Positions 22,981 through 32,043 of a stretch of 49,116 nucleotides of DNA are shown here, piece by piece. Origin of the DNA: Parvibaculum sp. (lineage in GTDB: Bacteria; Pseudomonadota; Alphaproteobacteria; Parvibaculales; Parvibaculaceae); NCBI GenBank assembly GCA_019635965.1, contig JAHBYK010000011.1, forward strand, positions 1-49,116, written 5' to 3'. How positions within the stretch are numbered: position 1 is the stretch's first letter; every line of letters starts with the position of its first letter. The translations under genes and the position numbers were made by a program. The notes beneath the pieces were generated by a model, which saw nothing but the letters and a program-made list of their open reading frames with translations, was not told the DNA's origin and ran no database searches.

Positions 22981-25914
22981 ATGACGACACTTCGCGAGAA
23001 CGGATTGAAGGCGCCTCAGCCATATGACGAGGCGCGTGTTGCCCGCGAAATGGAAGACCTGAAGGCTGCGGCAAGCGCCAAGGACGATCCGGCGCTGTCC
23101 GCACTGATCGGTGACGCCGGCGCGTTGCATCTCATTCGTTCCATCTTTGGCAATTCGCCCTTTCTCGGCCGGATCATCCGCCTCCATCCAGACTGGCTGC
23201 CGCGGCTTCTGAACAGGACGCCGGAGGAGGCGATGGACGATCTGATCGCCCGCGCCGTGGCCGCGCGCGATCTGGAAAAGCAGGCGGACGTCATGGCTGC
23301 GCTCCGGCTTGCCAAGGCAGAAGCCGCGCTTCTGATTGCCATGGCCGACATAACCGGCATCTGGCCGCTTGAGAAGGTGACGGGTGCGCTCACAGATTTT
23401 GCCGACACCGCCGTCGACAGTTCGATCGTCTGGCTGCTGCGCAATGCCGCCGCGCGCGGACAGATTCTGCGAGCGCCCGAAGATGTGTCACCTGCGGGGT
23501 CCGGTCTCGTACTGCTCGGCATGGGAAAGTACGGCTCGCGCGAGCTGAACTATTCGAGCGACATCGACATGGTCGTCTTTTACGAGCCTGGCCAGTTGCC
23601 GCTGAAAGTAGGGCTCGACGATGGCGAGCTTTTCGTTCGCATGACGAAGGACCTCGTGAAGATGCTGCAGGAGCGCACGGCGGAAGGCTATGTGTTCCGC
23701 ACCGATCTTCGCCTGCGTCCGGATCCCGGCGGTACGCCGGTTGCCGTTTCCTTGCCCGCGGCCGAAAGCTATTACGAAAGCCGCGGCCAGAACTGGGAGC
23801 GCGCGGCCTTCATCAAGGCGCGGCCCGTGGCGGGCGACATGGCGGCGGGCGAGCGACTGCTGAAAACGCTGACGCCCTATGTCTGGCGCAAGAATCTCGA
23901 CTTCGCCGCCATCGACGATATTCATTCGATGAAACGCCAGATCCATGCGGCAGGGGGGCATGGCGTGGTGGCGGTGGCAGGTCACAACATCAAGCTCGGC
24001 CGTGGCGGTATCCGCGAGATCGAGTTCTTCGTGCAGACCCAGCAACTGATCGCCGGCGGCCGCGATCATGATCTTCGCGGCAAGCAGACCTGCCCGATGC
24101 TCGATGAGCTGGCCGCCAAGAAATGGATTGCGCCAGAGACTGCGGAAGAGATGAAGGAAGCCTATCGCTTCCTGCGCACGCTCGAACATCGCCTGCAAAT
24201 GATCGACGACGAGCAGACCCATTCCCTGCCGGTTTCCGATGCCGATCTCGATCATGTCGCCTGTTTCATGGGCTTTGCAAACAGGGCCGAGTTTGCCGAA
24301 GCCCTGACGCGGCGCCTCGAATGTGTCCGCGATCACTATGCGAAGCTTTTTGAAACCGCGCCGCCGCTTGGCGAGGAGGGCGGCAGTCTGGTTTTCACGG
24401 GCACGGAAGACGATCCCGAAACGCTGGAAACGCTGCGCGGTCTCGGTTTCACGCGGCCGTCGGAAATGTCGGAGGCCATTCGCGGCTGGCATACGGGCCG
24501 CTTTCCGGCAACGCGTGCCACGCGCTCGCGCGAATTGCTGACGAGCCTCATGCCGGCACTCCTGCGCGCTCTCTCGCGCACGGCGAACCCGGACACCGCC
24601 TTCGACCGTTTCGACAAGTTCCTGACGGGCCTTCCGGCGGGCGTTCAGCTCTTCTCGATGTTCTATTCCAATCCGCATCTTCTCGACCTGCTGGCCGGTA
24701 TCTGTGGTACGGCCCCGCGCCTTGCCGCCTATCTGAGCCAGAATCCGCGTGTGCTGGAGGCGGTTGTCGATCCCGATTTCTTCAAGGTATTGCCGGGACG
24801 TGAGGAACTGAACCGCAGCCTGAAGGACGCACTCGTTCATGCCGAGGACTATCAGGACATGCTCGATTTCGCGCGCGTATGGGCGCGCGAATATCGCTTC
24901 CGTCTCGGAGTTCGTGTGCTCTCGGGCAGCGCCGATGCGGAAGAGGCGGGCCCGGCCTATGCCGCGCTTGCATCCGAGCTCGTGGCCGCTCTTGCGCCGG
25001 CCGCCGAAGACAAGGTTGCCGAACGGCATGGCCGGATCGAAGGCGGACGCTTCTGTGTCGTGGCCATGGGAAAACTGGGAAGCGAGGAAATGAGCGCAAG
25101 CTCCGACCTCGATCTCATCGTCATCTATGACGTTCCCGACGCCGATGCGCAATCCAATGGCGAGCGGCCGCTCTATGCTTCGCAATACTATGCCCGTGTC
25201 TGTCAGCAGCTCATCAACGCGCTGACCGCGCCGACCGCGGAAGGAAAACTCTACGAAGTCGACATGCGTCTGCGTCCGTCAGGCAATGCCGGACCGATTG
25301 CAACGGCCTTCGACAGTTTCGTGACCTATCAGGAAGCGGAGGCATGGACCTGGGAACATATGGCGCTGACGCGCGCCCGCGTGATCTCCGGCCCGCAGGA
25401 TCTGCGAATGCGGATCGAGGATGCGATTGCAAGGACGATCCTGAAGGAACGCGACGCCGCGCTGATCGCAAAGGATGTCGCCGACATGCGCGACAGGCTG
25501 GCCAAGGAGCGCCACAGCCAGAATCCCTGGGAGCTGAAGCATGTTCGCGGTGGCCTCGTCGACATCGAGTTCATCTGCCAGTACCTTCAGCTCATCCATG
25601 CAAACCGGCATCCCGCCATCCGCCACACGCATACGCGCACGGCGCTGGTCCGGATTGCCGAGGAAAGACTCCTTCCAGCCGAAACGGCAGACATGCTGGT
25701 GCGGGCGATTTCGCTCAATCACAATCTGACGCAGGTCATCCGTGTTTGCGTCGAAGGGGTTTTCGATCCGGTCGAGGCGCCGACCGGCTTGAAGTTCCGT
25801 CTCGCCAGAGCTGGCGATGTGCCGGATTTCGCAACGCTCGAAGCCGAGCTGCTGGATAGCCAGCGCCGCGTATTCGAAGCCTTCGAAACGATTGTCTCCG
25901 CCGCCGCTGGCTGA
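22981..25914 (+). CDS. glnE: Bifunctional glutamine synthetase adenylyltransferase/deadenylase GlnE
   Basis: 977 residues, the normal length. Two nucleotidyltransferase domains are visible. The N-terminal adenylyl-removase has LGMGKYGSRELNYSSDIDMV (about 180-199). The C-terminal adenylyltransferase has AMGKLGSEEMSASSDLDLIV (about 696-715). Each is followed by a GlnD-UR_UTase-type helical region (GRGGIREIEFFVQTQQLIAG and HVRGGLVDIEFICQYLQLIH). GlnE adenylylates or deadenylylates glutamine synthetase in response to PII and glutamine. It is 72 bases after the kinase gene; proximity to that system is common in rhizobia, but a functional link is not implied. Two large stem-loops follow it. Confidence 0.97.
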   Translation: MTTLRENGLKAPQPYDEARVAREMEDLKAAASAKDDPALSALIGDAGALHLIRSIFGNSPFLGRIIRLHPDWLPRLLNRTPEEAMDDLIARAVAARDLEKQADVMAALRLAKAEAALLIAMADITGIWPLEKVTGALTDFADTAVDSSIVWLLRNAAARGQILRAPEDVSPAGSGLVLLGMGKYGSRELNYSSDIDMVVFYEPGQLPLKVGLDDGELFVRMTKDLVKMLQERTAEGYVFRTDLRLRPDPGGTPVAVSLPAAESYYESRGQNWERAAFIKARPVAGDMAAGERLLKTLTPYVWRKNLDFAAIDDIHSMKRQIHAAGGHGVVAVAGHNIKLGRGGIREIEFFVQTQQLIAGGRDHDLRGKQTCPMLDELAAKKWIAPETAEEMKEAYRFLRTLEHRLQMIDDEQTHSLPVSDADLDHVACFMGFANRAEFAEALTRRLECVRDHYAKLFETAPPLGEEGGSLVFTGTEDDPETLETLRGLGFTRPSEMSEAIRGWHTGRFPATRATRSRELLTSLMPALLRALSRTANPDTAFDRFDKFLTGLPAGVQLFSMFYSNPHLLDLLAGICGTAPRLAAYLSQNPRVLEAVVDPDFFKVLPGREELNRSLKDALVHAEDYQDMLDFARVWAREYRFRLGVRVLSGSADAEEAGPAYAALASELVAALAPAAEDKVAERHGRIEGGRFCVVAMGKLGSEEMSASSDLDLIVIYDVPDADAQSNGERPLYASQYYARVCQQLINALTAPTAEGKLYEVDMRLRPSGNAGPIATAFDSFVTYQEAEAWTWEHMALTRARVISGPQDLRMRIEDAIARTILKERDAALIAKDVADMRDRLAKERHSQNPWELKHVRGGLVDIEFICQYLQLIHANRHPAIRHTHTRTALVRIAEERLLPAETADMLVRAISLNHNLTQVIRVCVEGVFDPVEAPTGLKFRLARAGDVPDFATLEAELLDSQRRVFEAFETIVSAAAG

Positions 25915-25920
25915 TTATTT

Positions 25921-25952
25921 GCACCGCTGCCATGCCGGCCGGGATGCGGTGC
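25921..25952 (+). terminator. Stem-loop directly after glnE
   Basis: GCACCGC (25921-25927) pairs with GCGGTGC (25946-25952), with GCC/GGC pairs possible in the loop. It begins seven bases after the glnE stop. No T-run follows, so it is a weak or Rho-assisted terminator candidate. It shares its last two bases with the next, larger structure, so the two are mutually exclusive in full form. Confidence 0.45.
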
Positions 25953-26015
25953 GTTAACCCTGTTCGGGAATGCGCGTTGAAATCGCGACAATTCCCGGCC
26001 TTTCGTGGTTAACGC
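25951..26015. repeat. Triple nested inverted repeat upstream of FAD operon
   Basis: Three nested arm pairs: GCGTTAACC/GGTTAACGC (25951-25959 and 26007-26015), CGGGAAT/ATTCCCG (25965-25971 and 25991-25997) and CGCG/CGCG (25973-25976 and 25984-25987). About 20 base pairs can form in a 65-base cruciform or RNA hairpin. It lies 119 bases upstream of the first FAD oxidoreductase start. Both outer arms contain GTTAAC, a CtrA half-site-like word. Confidence 0.5.
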
Positions 26016-26134
26016 GCGCCTCCTTCCGGCAAGGATGTGCGTTTGCCCGGCGCGAAACGTGTCAATTCGATACGCTTCGCAGGGGGCAGAGCCTGGGCGT
26101 GTCCCAGCGCGGGTAGTGTGTGGGGTTTGGACGC

Positions 26135-27733
26135 ATGGAGCGTCACGACGCAATCGTGATCGGAGCGGGGCTGAATGGGCTCGTTGCCGCCGCCTATCTG
26201 GCGCGCGCTGGCCTCGATGTGCTCGTCCTCGATCGCGCCTCCGCGCCGGGCGGCATAGCCATGCCCTACGAGATTGCCCCGGGATTTCTGCTGCCGCGCT
26301 ATGCCTTGGGCAGCGGCGGCCTGCCGCCGCGCATTGCCGCCGATCTCGACCTCGGACGTCATGGTCTTCGTTTCATCCGTGCCGATGGCGGCGTCACCTG
26401 CTTTGCCGATGGGCACTATGTTGCGAATTACCGCGATGGCGTGGTCCATCGCCGCGAACTCGCGCGTCATTCGCGCCGCGATGCCGATGCCTGGACGCGC
26501 TACCGCCGCGACATGCTGCGTGCGGCGCGTGGTCTGGCACCGCTTCTGGCGCGGCCGGCCACAGGCCCCGCGAGGGGCTTGTTCGCCGGACTGCGGGCGC
26601 GCCTTTCGCTGGCCGACCGGCTTGCTGAGCTCGCACCCTCCGGCATGGCGGATATGCTCCGGCTATGGACGCTGCCCGCTGCCGAATTTCTCGATCAATA
26701 TTTCGAGTCGCCGCATGTGAAGGCGCATCTGTGCGCAGCCGCGCTGATGGGCGGAACGCTCGGACCATTCTCGCCGATGAGTGCATCGCGTCTTGTATGG
26801 CCTTGGCTTTCCGAAGCAGGCGGCGCGATGGGCGGTGCGCCGGATACGCTGATGCCGCAAGGCGGCACCGCGGCGCTCGTGGCGGCACTGATGACGGCCA
26901 TTCGCGCCGAAGGCAGTGCGATCCGTCTCGAAGCGGAAGTGACCGACATTCTCGTCAAGGATCGCAAGGTGCGTGGCGTCGAGCTCGCAAATGGCGAAGC
27001 GATCGCCGCGGACGTGGTTATCTCCGGTCTTGATGTGAAGCGGAGCTTTCTCAGCCTTTTCCGCTGGAAGGATTTGCCGGCCGGTCTTGTTGAGCGTGTC
27101 GGGCGTGTGCGCATGAGGGGCGTTGCGGCCAAGGTCAACATGGCGCTCGACGCTTTGCCGGAGTTTCCCGGTTTGCCCGAAGGCTGTCCTTCGATTGGCG
27201 GCGGCCTGCGCCTCGCAGGCACGATTCCGGCGATGGAGCGCGCCTTTGCCGATTGGCGTGATCGTATTCCTCCGCGCGATCCCTTGATTGACGTTCTGAT
27301 CCCGTCGATTGCGGATCCTTCGCTGGCGCCGCCCGGCAAACATCTTCTCTCGGCATTTGTGCAATTCGTCCCCGAAGAATTGCACGACGGGCCCTGGACC
27401 GATGAAAGCCGCGATGCATTGCGCGATCTCGTCACAGCGAGGCTTGCTTCGGTGAGTCCGGGGATCGAAACGCGAATCCTCGCTTGCGAGGTGCTGTTGC
27501 CCGGCGATATCGAAAACGAAATCGGTCTCACCGGCGGCGATCTCGCCTATGGCGAAACGACGCTCGATCAGCTGTTTGCGAACCGGCCCTTTCCCGGCGC
27601 GGGCGGCGCTGCAACACCCTTGCGCAACTTCTATCTCTGCTCGCCAAGCGCGCATCCCGGTCCCTTCGTCATGGGTGGCCCCGGCGCCAACGCAGCCGCA
27701 GAAGTTCTCTCCACCCGGAAGGGAAGGGGCTGA
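26135..27733 (+). CDS. CrtI/PYROXD2-like NAD(P)/FAD-dependent oxidoreductase 1
   Basis: 532 residues. The ATG at 26135 puts the dinucleotide-binding motif at the N terminus: HDAIVIGAGLNGLVAAAYLA, then VLVLDRASAPGG. The remainder follows the phytoene-desaturase-like fold (PYROXD2 branch), with LMPQGGTAALVAALMTAIRA and a C-terminal FAD-contact region LYLCSPSAHPGPFVMGGPGA. The organism's carotenoid genes are not nearby and the PYROXD2 branch has no settled reaction, so crtI should not be transferred as a name. The next gene is a paralogue three bases downstream, so they are co-transcribed. A large stem-loop precedes it. Confidence 0.88.
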   Translation: MERHDAIVIGAGLNGLVAAAYLARAGLDVLVLDRASAPGGIAMPYEIAPGFLLPRYALGSGGLPPRIAADLDLGRHGLRFIRADGGVTCFADGHYVANYRDGVVHRRELARHSRRDADAWTRYRRDMLRAARGLAPLLARPATGPARGLFAGLRARLSLADRLAELAPSGMADMLRLWTLPAAEFLDQYFESPHVKAHLCAAALMGGTLGPFSPMSASRLVWPWLSEAGGAMGGAPDTLMPQGGTAALVAALMTAIRAEGSAIRLEAEVTDILVKDRKVRGVELANGEAIAADVVISGLDVKRSFLSLFRWKDLPAGLVERVGRVRMRGVAAKVNMALDALPEFPGLPEGCPSIGGGLRLAGTIPAMERAFADWRDRIPPRDPLIDVLIPSIADPSLAPPGKHLLSAFVQFVPEELHDGPWTDESRDALRDLVTARLASVSPGIETRILACEVLLPGDIENEIGLTGGDLAYGETTLDQLFANRPFPGAGGAATPLRNFYLCSPSAHPGPFVMGGPGANAAAEVLSTRKGRG

Positions 27734-27736
27734 GCC

Positions 27737-29317
27737 ATGCGCCGCAGCGGCAACACCTATGACGTGATCGTGATCGGCGCAGGCCATAACGGCCTTGTCG
27801 CGGCCGCGCGTCTTGCCCGTTCGGGCCGCCGGGTGCTTGTGCTGGAAGCCTCGGATTCGATCGGCGGCGCCGCCGCAACGTCCGAGATTGTGCCGGGATA
27901 TGTCGGTCCGGCCGTCGCCCATCTCATCGAGGGATTTCCGAAGCGGATTGAGCGCGGGCTGAAACTTGGCCGTCACGGACTGCGCTATGCCGCGCGCGAC
28001 GTGCCGACTGTCATTCTCAACCCGGAAGGCGAACATCTGCAGTTGCCTCGCAATCGAAAGGAATTTGCCCGCTTCAGCAAGATTCTTCCGCGCGATGCCG
28101 ACGCCTATCGTGATCGTGTCGCGCTTCTGAGGTCGCAGGCCGCCTTGATCGAGCCGATGCTCGGCGAACTTCCGCCGGACATGCAGGATGTAGCGGCGAT
28201 GCGCCGCTTTCTCCGCCGCATCGTCTGGCGGACGGCATTTTCCGGCCGCGCCATGCTCGAGGGGCTGATGCAGACATTGCCCGAAAGCATCGGTGACAGG
28301 CTGGACGGCGAATTCGAATCTCCATTGTTGAAAGGCGCGCTTGCCTTCGACGCAACTCTGGGCAGCGCAGAAGGACCGTATGCCCCCGGCACTTCGTTCC
28401 GCGCCGTCTGGCGCGAAGCCTTGCGAATGCAGGGGCAGGGACTGCGTCAGTTTGAAGGGGGCACGGGCGCGCTTTGCGATGCGCTTGCATCGGTCGTCAA
28501 TTCGCAGGGCGGCGACATACGCCTCAATACGCCGGTCGAGCGCATTCTGGTCGAGGGGGAATCGGTTGCCGGTGTCGAACTCGCCGATGGCATGGCGATG
28601 CACGCGCCGCTCGTTCTCTCCGCGATCAACCCGCGCGCGACGCTGATCGGATTGATGGGGGCGGAGAAACTTGAAACCCAGCAGGCCATGGAACTGTGCC
28701 ATGCGCCTCGCCCGGGCAGCACCGCAAAGCTCAATCTTGCGCTCGAACGGGCGCCTGTCTTTCCGCGTCTGGCCGCCGAGCATTATGGCGCAAGACTTCT
28801 CGTCGTACCGGCGCTTCAGGCACTGGATGACGCCGCAAACGCTTGCCGCGAAGGCAGGTTTTCCTGTGAACCGGCATTGGAAATTCATGTGCCGAGCATC
28901 GCCGATCGAACGCTTGCGCCGGAGGGGCAGCACATTCTATCCGTCATCGTGCATTATGTACCCTATGAGGCCGAGGGCGGCTGGACCATGAAGCGCGAAG
29001 CCTTCGTGCAGAAGATCGTGCGGACCATTGCCGCATTTGCACCGGGCATCGAGGACGCGATGATTGCAGGCGAAATTCTGACGCCGCCGGATATCGAGCG
29101 GAAATATGGCCTCGCGGCTGGCGACTGGCACCAGGGCGACCTGCGTCTCGACCGGCTGCTCGGATTCCGTCCGTCACCTTCATTTGGCCGTTATCGGACG
29201 CCTGTCGCGGGGCTCTACCTTTGCGGCGCGGGAAGCCATCCGGGCGGCGGTGTCACCGGGCTGCCGGGCTGGCTTGCAGCCGAAGCGGCGATGCACCCTG
29301 AGGGGAGCCGCAAATGA
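27737..29317 (+). CDS. CrtI/PYROXD2-like NAD(P)/FAD-dependent oxidoreductase 2
   Basis: 526 residues. N-terminal YDVIVIGAGHNGLVAAARLA, then VLVLEASDSIGGAAATSEI; QFEGGTGALCDALASVVNSQ in the middle; C-terminal LYLCGAGSHPGGGVTGLPGW, a closer match to the canonical phytoene-desaturase-like C terminus than its neighbour has. The two tandem genes share layout but have clearly diverged, which suggests an old duplication and possibly a heterodimer or sequential reactions. It overlaps the GcvT-like gene by four bases (ATGA at 29314-29317). The substrate is unknown. Confidence 0.9.
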   Translation: MRRSGNTYDVIVIGAGHNGLVAAARLARSGRRVLVLEASDSIGGAAATSEIVPGYVGPAVAHLIEGFPKRIERGLKLGRHGLRYAARDVPTVILNPEGEHLQLPRNRKEFARFSKILPRDADAYRDRVALLRSQAALIEPMLGELPPDMQDVAAMRRFLRRIVWRTAFSGRAMLEGLMQTLPESIGDRLDGEFESPLLKGALAFDATLGSAEGPYAPGTSFRAVWREALRMQGQGLRQFEGGTGALCDALASVVNSQGGDIRLNTPVERILVEGESVAGVELADGMAMHAPLVLSAINPRATLIGLMGAEKLETQQAMELCHAPRPGSTAKLNLALERAPVFPRLAAEHYGARLLVVPALQALDDAANACREGRFSCEPALEIHVPSIADRTLAPEGQHILSVIVHYVPYEAEGGWTMKREAFVQKIVRTIAAFAPGIEDAMIAGEILTPPDIERKYGLAAGDWHQGDLRLDRLLGFRPSPSFGRYRTPVAGLYLCGAGSHPGGGVTGLPGWLAAEAAMHPEGSRK

Positions 29318-30612
29318 CGCCCGACAGCCTCCCGAAACAGGATGACGAACAAGCCGTGCCGCGGCCGGAGATCACTGATCCCGCCGATGAGCGCGCGCCT
29401 GTCGATCCGGCGCTTTTCGAGCAGGTCGCTGCCGAGCCGCCTTTCACACGCGCGGTCACTGCGACACCGCTTCACCTCGAAACGGCTGGCGAAAGTCACA
29501 CCAACCGCTGGGTGACATGGAACGGCTACACCGTACCGGAGGTGCTTAGCGATCTCACCGACGAATATCGCGCCTTGCGCGGCTCTGCGGTGCTGATGGA
29601 TGTCTCGCCTCTCGTCAAATATCGTATCGCCGGCCGCGATGCGCTCGCCTATCTCGAACGGTTGGCCGCCCAGCCTGTCGCACCGCTTGCCGCCGGCCAT
29701 GCGCAGCATGTGATTTTCTGCGAAGGCGGAGGTTTCGTTCTCGGTGACGGCATGTTGTTCCGCCTCGCGGATGACGAATACCGTCTCGTGACCGAAGAAA
29801 CCCATCTCGCCTGGCTTGCCGACAGCGCGGAAGGCTTCCGGGTCCGCGTCGAGGATGTCAGTGCGACTCTCGGTGTGCTCTCGCTTCAGGGGCCCCTTTC
29901 CTGTTTCATGCTGACGGAAATCGGCGTCGATGAGGCGGCTGCGCTCGAGCCGGGCGCCGCCCGCTGGGTCTCGATTGGCGGCATGCCGGTCTATCTGAGC
30001 CGCACCGGGGCAACGGGCGATCTCGGCTATGAACTCTGGTGCGATGCGGAAGATGCGCCGCATGTCTGGCGGGCGGTGATGTCCACGGGGCAGCCCTTCG
30101 GCCTTCGGCCAGCCGGCTTCGCACTGAGAGAACTCGCAAGGCTCGAGGCCGGTCATCCGCGTGCCGGCCATGACTATCTATCGGCATTCGCGGCCATTGA
30201 GCCGCGCGACATGCTGCCGCCTGCCGCCATCTGGCCGGATTTCTCGATCGCCGCATCCAAAGGGCTGTTCAATGGCGGTGCGGCCCTTCGGGCGGCGGCC
30301 CATATTGCGCCTTCGCGCCGTGTCGTTCGCCTCGCCGTCGAGGGGCTGGAGCCGGTGAGATTTGCCGCGGTTTCGCTTGGCGGCAAGGTGGCTGGTATTG
30401 CCACAAGCACCGGCTTTTCGCCTGCCCTTGGGGCAAATATCGCCCTTGCGATCCTGGATACCGGGGCGCTGGCGCCCGCTGGCCTTGCGGTGCTGGCGGA
30501 ACGCCGGGACGGGCTTTCCATCGTGGAAACGCGCCTTCCTGCCCGGATTCTGGCGGAACCGGCCTTTTCCCATCCCCGCCGCATGATGGTTCCCGCGCCC
30601 TCGCGCGCCTAA
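29314..30612 (+). CDS. GcvT-like folate-binding aminomethyltransferase-family protein
   Basis: 432 residues. After a charged, low-complexity N-terminal stretch (about 1-55), the GcvT-like domain begins: TNRWVTWNGYTVPEVLSDLT, LRGSAVLMDVSPLVKYRIAG and HVIFCEGGGFVLGDGMLFRL. Further on come GVLSLQGPLS, SRTGATGDLGYELWCDAEDA and ALRELARLEAGHPRAGHDYL. These match the T-protein/sarcosine/dimethylglycine family tetrahydrofolate fold. The C-terminal barrel (about 330-400) is present. No other glycine cleavage genes are near. It is translationally coupled to two FAD oxidoreductases, which suggests oxidative demethylation or a C1-transfer reaction. That is inference. Confidence 0.85.
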   Translation: MTPDSLPKQDDEQAVPRPEITDPADERAPVDPALFEQVAAEPPFTRAVTATPLHLETAGESHTNRWVTWNGYTVPEVLSDLTDEYRALRGSAVLMDVSPLVKYRIAGRDALAYLERLAAQPVAPLAAGHAQHVIFCEGGGFVLGDGMLFRLADDEYRLVTEETHLAWLADSAEGFRVRVEDVSATLGVLSLQGPLSCFMLTEIGVDEAAALEPGAARWVSIGGMPVYLSRTGATGDLGYELWCDAEDAPHVWRAVMSTGQPFGLRPAGFALRELARLEAGHPRAGHDYLSAFAAIEPRDMLPPAAIWPDFSIAASKGLFNGGAALRAAAHIAPSRRVVRLAVEGLEPVRFAAVSLGGKVAGIATSTGFSPALGANIALAILDTGALAPAGLAVLAERRDGLSIVETRLPARILAEPAFSHPRRMMVPAPSRA

Positions 30613-30756
30613 TTCCTTCTGCCCAGCCGACGGAATTGCAGCTTCCGCCCGTTTTACTTTTAAGGATGGCGGCATTGGCCGCTGGCGCTTCCGGCAAACG
30701 GCAGCGTTTCCTTGTTCAGCATCCGGGGGACGGAAACTGGAAAAAGGACGATCGAG

Positions 30757-31323
30757 ATGAAGAAACTCAAATATGGATTGCTCGGCACGGCGGCGGCTCT
30801 TGCCGTGGCGATGACGCTGCCGGTGCTTTCTCATGCCGAGCCCGGAAAGCATGGTTACGGTGGTCATATCTTTGCCATGGCCGATAAGGACAAAAGCGGC
30901 GACGTTACGAAGGATGAGTTCCGGGCCGCCGCCGAGGCGCGCTTTGCCGCCATGGACAAGAATGGCGACGGCTTCGTATCCAAGGACGAAATGCAGGCGG
31001 CGCGGGCCGAAATGCGCTCCAAATATGAGGAGCGCCGTGGCGACCCGGCTGAACGCTTCGCCCGCATGGATGCCAATGGCGATGGCGCCGTGACGCTCGA
31101 GGAAATGCAGGCCGCCAGGAAGATGCATGGCGGCAAGGACGATGCGGCCCATGGCGGGAAGTCCGAAGACCGGCACGGCGACCGTTTTGCGCGTCTCGAT
31201 ACGGATGGTGATGGCAAGATTTCCAAGGCGGAATTTCTTGCAGGCGCCGACCGGATGTTCGAGCGCCTCGACCGGAATGGCGACGGCAAGATCGAACGCG
31301 GTGAAGGCCGGAAAGGCGACTGA
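30757..31323 (+). CDS. Periplasmic EF-hand calcium-binding protein
   Basis: 188 residues. The signal peptide ends near SHA-EP (residues 1-27). Five EF-hand loops can be counted: DKDKSGDVTKDE (43-54), DKNGDGFVSKDE (67-78), DANGDGAVTLEE (105-116), DTDGDGKISKAE (148-159) and DRNGDGKIERGE (172-183). All have acidic residues at positions 1, 3, 5 and 12 except loop 3, where position 3 is Asn. A His-rich linker (KMHGGKDDAAHGGKSEDRHG) separates loops 3 and 4. It would bind Ca2+ or other divalent metals in the periplasm. It starts an operon with an ECF-type sigma factor 133 bases downstream. The start is fixed by AAAAGGACG upstream of 30757. Confidence 0.9.
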   Translation: MKKLKYGLLGTAAALAVAMTLPVLSHAEPGKHGYGGHIFAMADKDKSGDVTKDEFRAAAEARFAAMDKNGDGFVSKDEMQAARAEMRSKYEERRGDPAERFARMDANGDGAVTLEEMQAARKMHGGKDDAAHGGKSEDRHGDRFARLDTDGDGKISKAEFLAGADRMFERLDRNGDGKIERGEGRKGD

Positions 31324-31456
31324 CAAAGCGGAGATGAAACGCCAGCCGAAGGCCGCTAGGCTGTGGCCGGAGATATCCGAACGGGTGAAGGGTGCCGGAA
31401 TTCTCCGGGACCCTTTGCCTGTGCAGGTTTTAGCAGGTGAGGGAGGAAGCGCGCGC

Positions 31457-32032
31457 GTGCAGGAGGCGTCGGACGACGAACTGGTTGCGGCTGTCGCCAG
31501 GGGCGACGGGCAGGCCTGCGCCGTGCTGATGCAGCGTCATCTGGGGCGCATCGTCGCGCTGGCGCGGCGCATGATGGGCAATCAGGCAGATGCCGAGGAA
31601 GTGGCGCAGGAGGTATTTCTCCGTGTCTGGACCAACGCGGAAAAGTGGGAACCGGGCCGGGCGCAATTCGGCACCTGGCTTCACCGGGTTGCCGCCAATC
31701 TCTGTCTCGACCGCTTGCGCCGCCAGCGCAATACCGTCGATATAGACGAAATGCCCGATCTGGTGAGTGGCGATCCGGCGCCGGACCAGCGGCTCGAAGC
31801 GGACGAGCTGGCCGCCCGCGTCGAGGCGGCGCTGCAGCAACTGCCGGAGCGGCAGAGGGCCGCGATCGCGCTTTCGCATTATCAGGGATTGAGCAACATC
31901 GAGACGGCAGAAATTCTGGAAGTGAGCGTCGAGGCCGTTGAATCGCTCCTGTCGCGCGGCCGCCGGCAGTTGCGGACGCTGCTGGCGACGGAAAAGGACG
32001 GTCTGTTGCGTTCAAGGGAAACGAGCGCCTGA
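31457..32032 (+). CDS. ECF-type RNA polymerase sigma factor
   Basis: 191 residues from the GTG at 31457, chosen because GGGAGGA lies nine bases upstream and the canonical start SDDELVAAVARGDGQAC follows at once. An ATG at 31334 would give 232 residues with an unconserved N terminus and a poorly spaced RBS, so it remains an alternative. Region 2 contains DAEEVAQEVFLRVWTNAEKW and TWLHRVAANLCLDRLRRQRN. Region 4 contains LPERQRAAIALSHYQGLSNI and ETAEILEVSVEAVESLLSRG. The sigma directs RNA polymerase to a small set of promoters. The next two genes encode a single-TM protein and a periplasmic metal-sensor-like protein, an arrangement like CnrH-CnrY-CnrX. Confidence 0.9.
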   Translation: MQEASDDELVAAVARGDGQACAVLMQRHLGRIVALARRMMGNQADAEEVAQEVFLRVWTNAEKWEPGRAQFGTWLHRVAANLCLDRLRRQRNTVDIDEMPDLVSGDPAPDQRLEADELAARVEAALQQLPERQRAAIALSHYQGLSNIETAEILEVSVEAVESLLSRGRRQLRTLLATEKDGLLRSRETSA

Positions 32033-32043
32033 ACGCGCTTTGA

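Noticed and set aside
23488..25185. 565-codon minus-strand frame opposite glnE
   Set aside because: Shadow frame without domain features; GlnE is unambiguous on the plus strand.
26663..28933. 756-codon minus-strand frame opposite the FAD genes
   Set aside because: Shadow of GC-rich coding DNA; the plus strand carries FAD-binding motifs and tight gene coupling.
26135..29317. Carotenoid biosynthesis cluster
   Set aside because: The two FAD enzymes resemble phytoene desaturase but no crtB, crtE or crtY-like gene is present and they fall in the PYROXD2-like pattern.
29314..30612. Glycine cleavage T protein (gcvT)
   Set aside because: No gcvH or gcvP nearby, an unusual N-terminal extension and divergent motifs; only the family-level name is supported.
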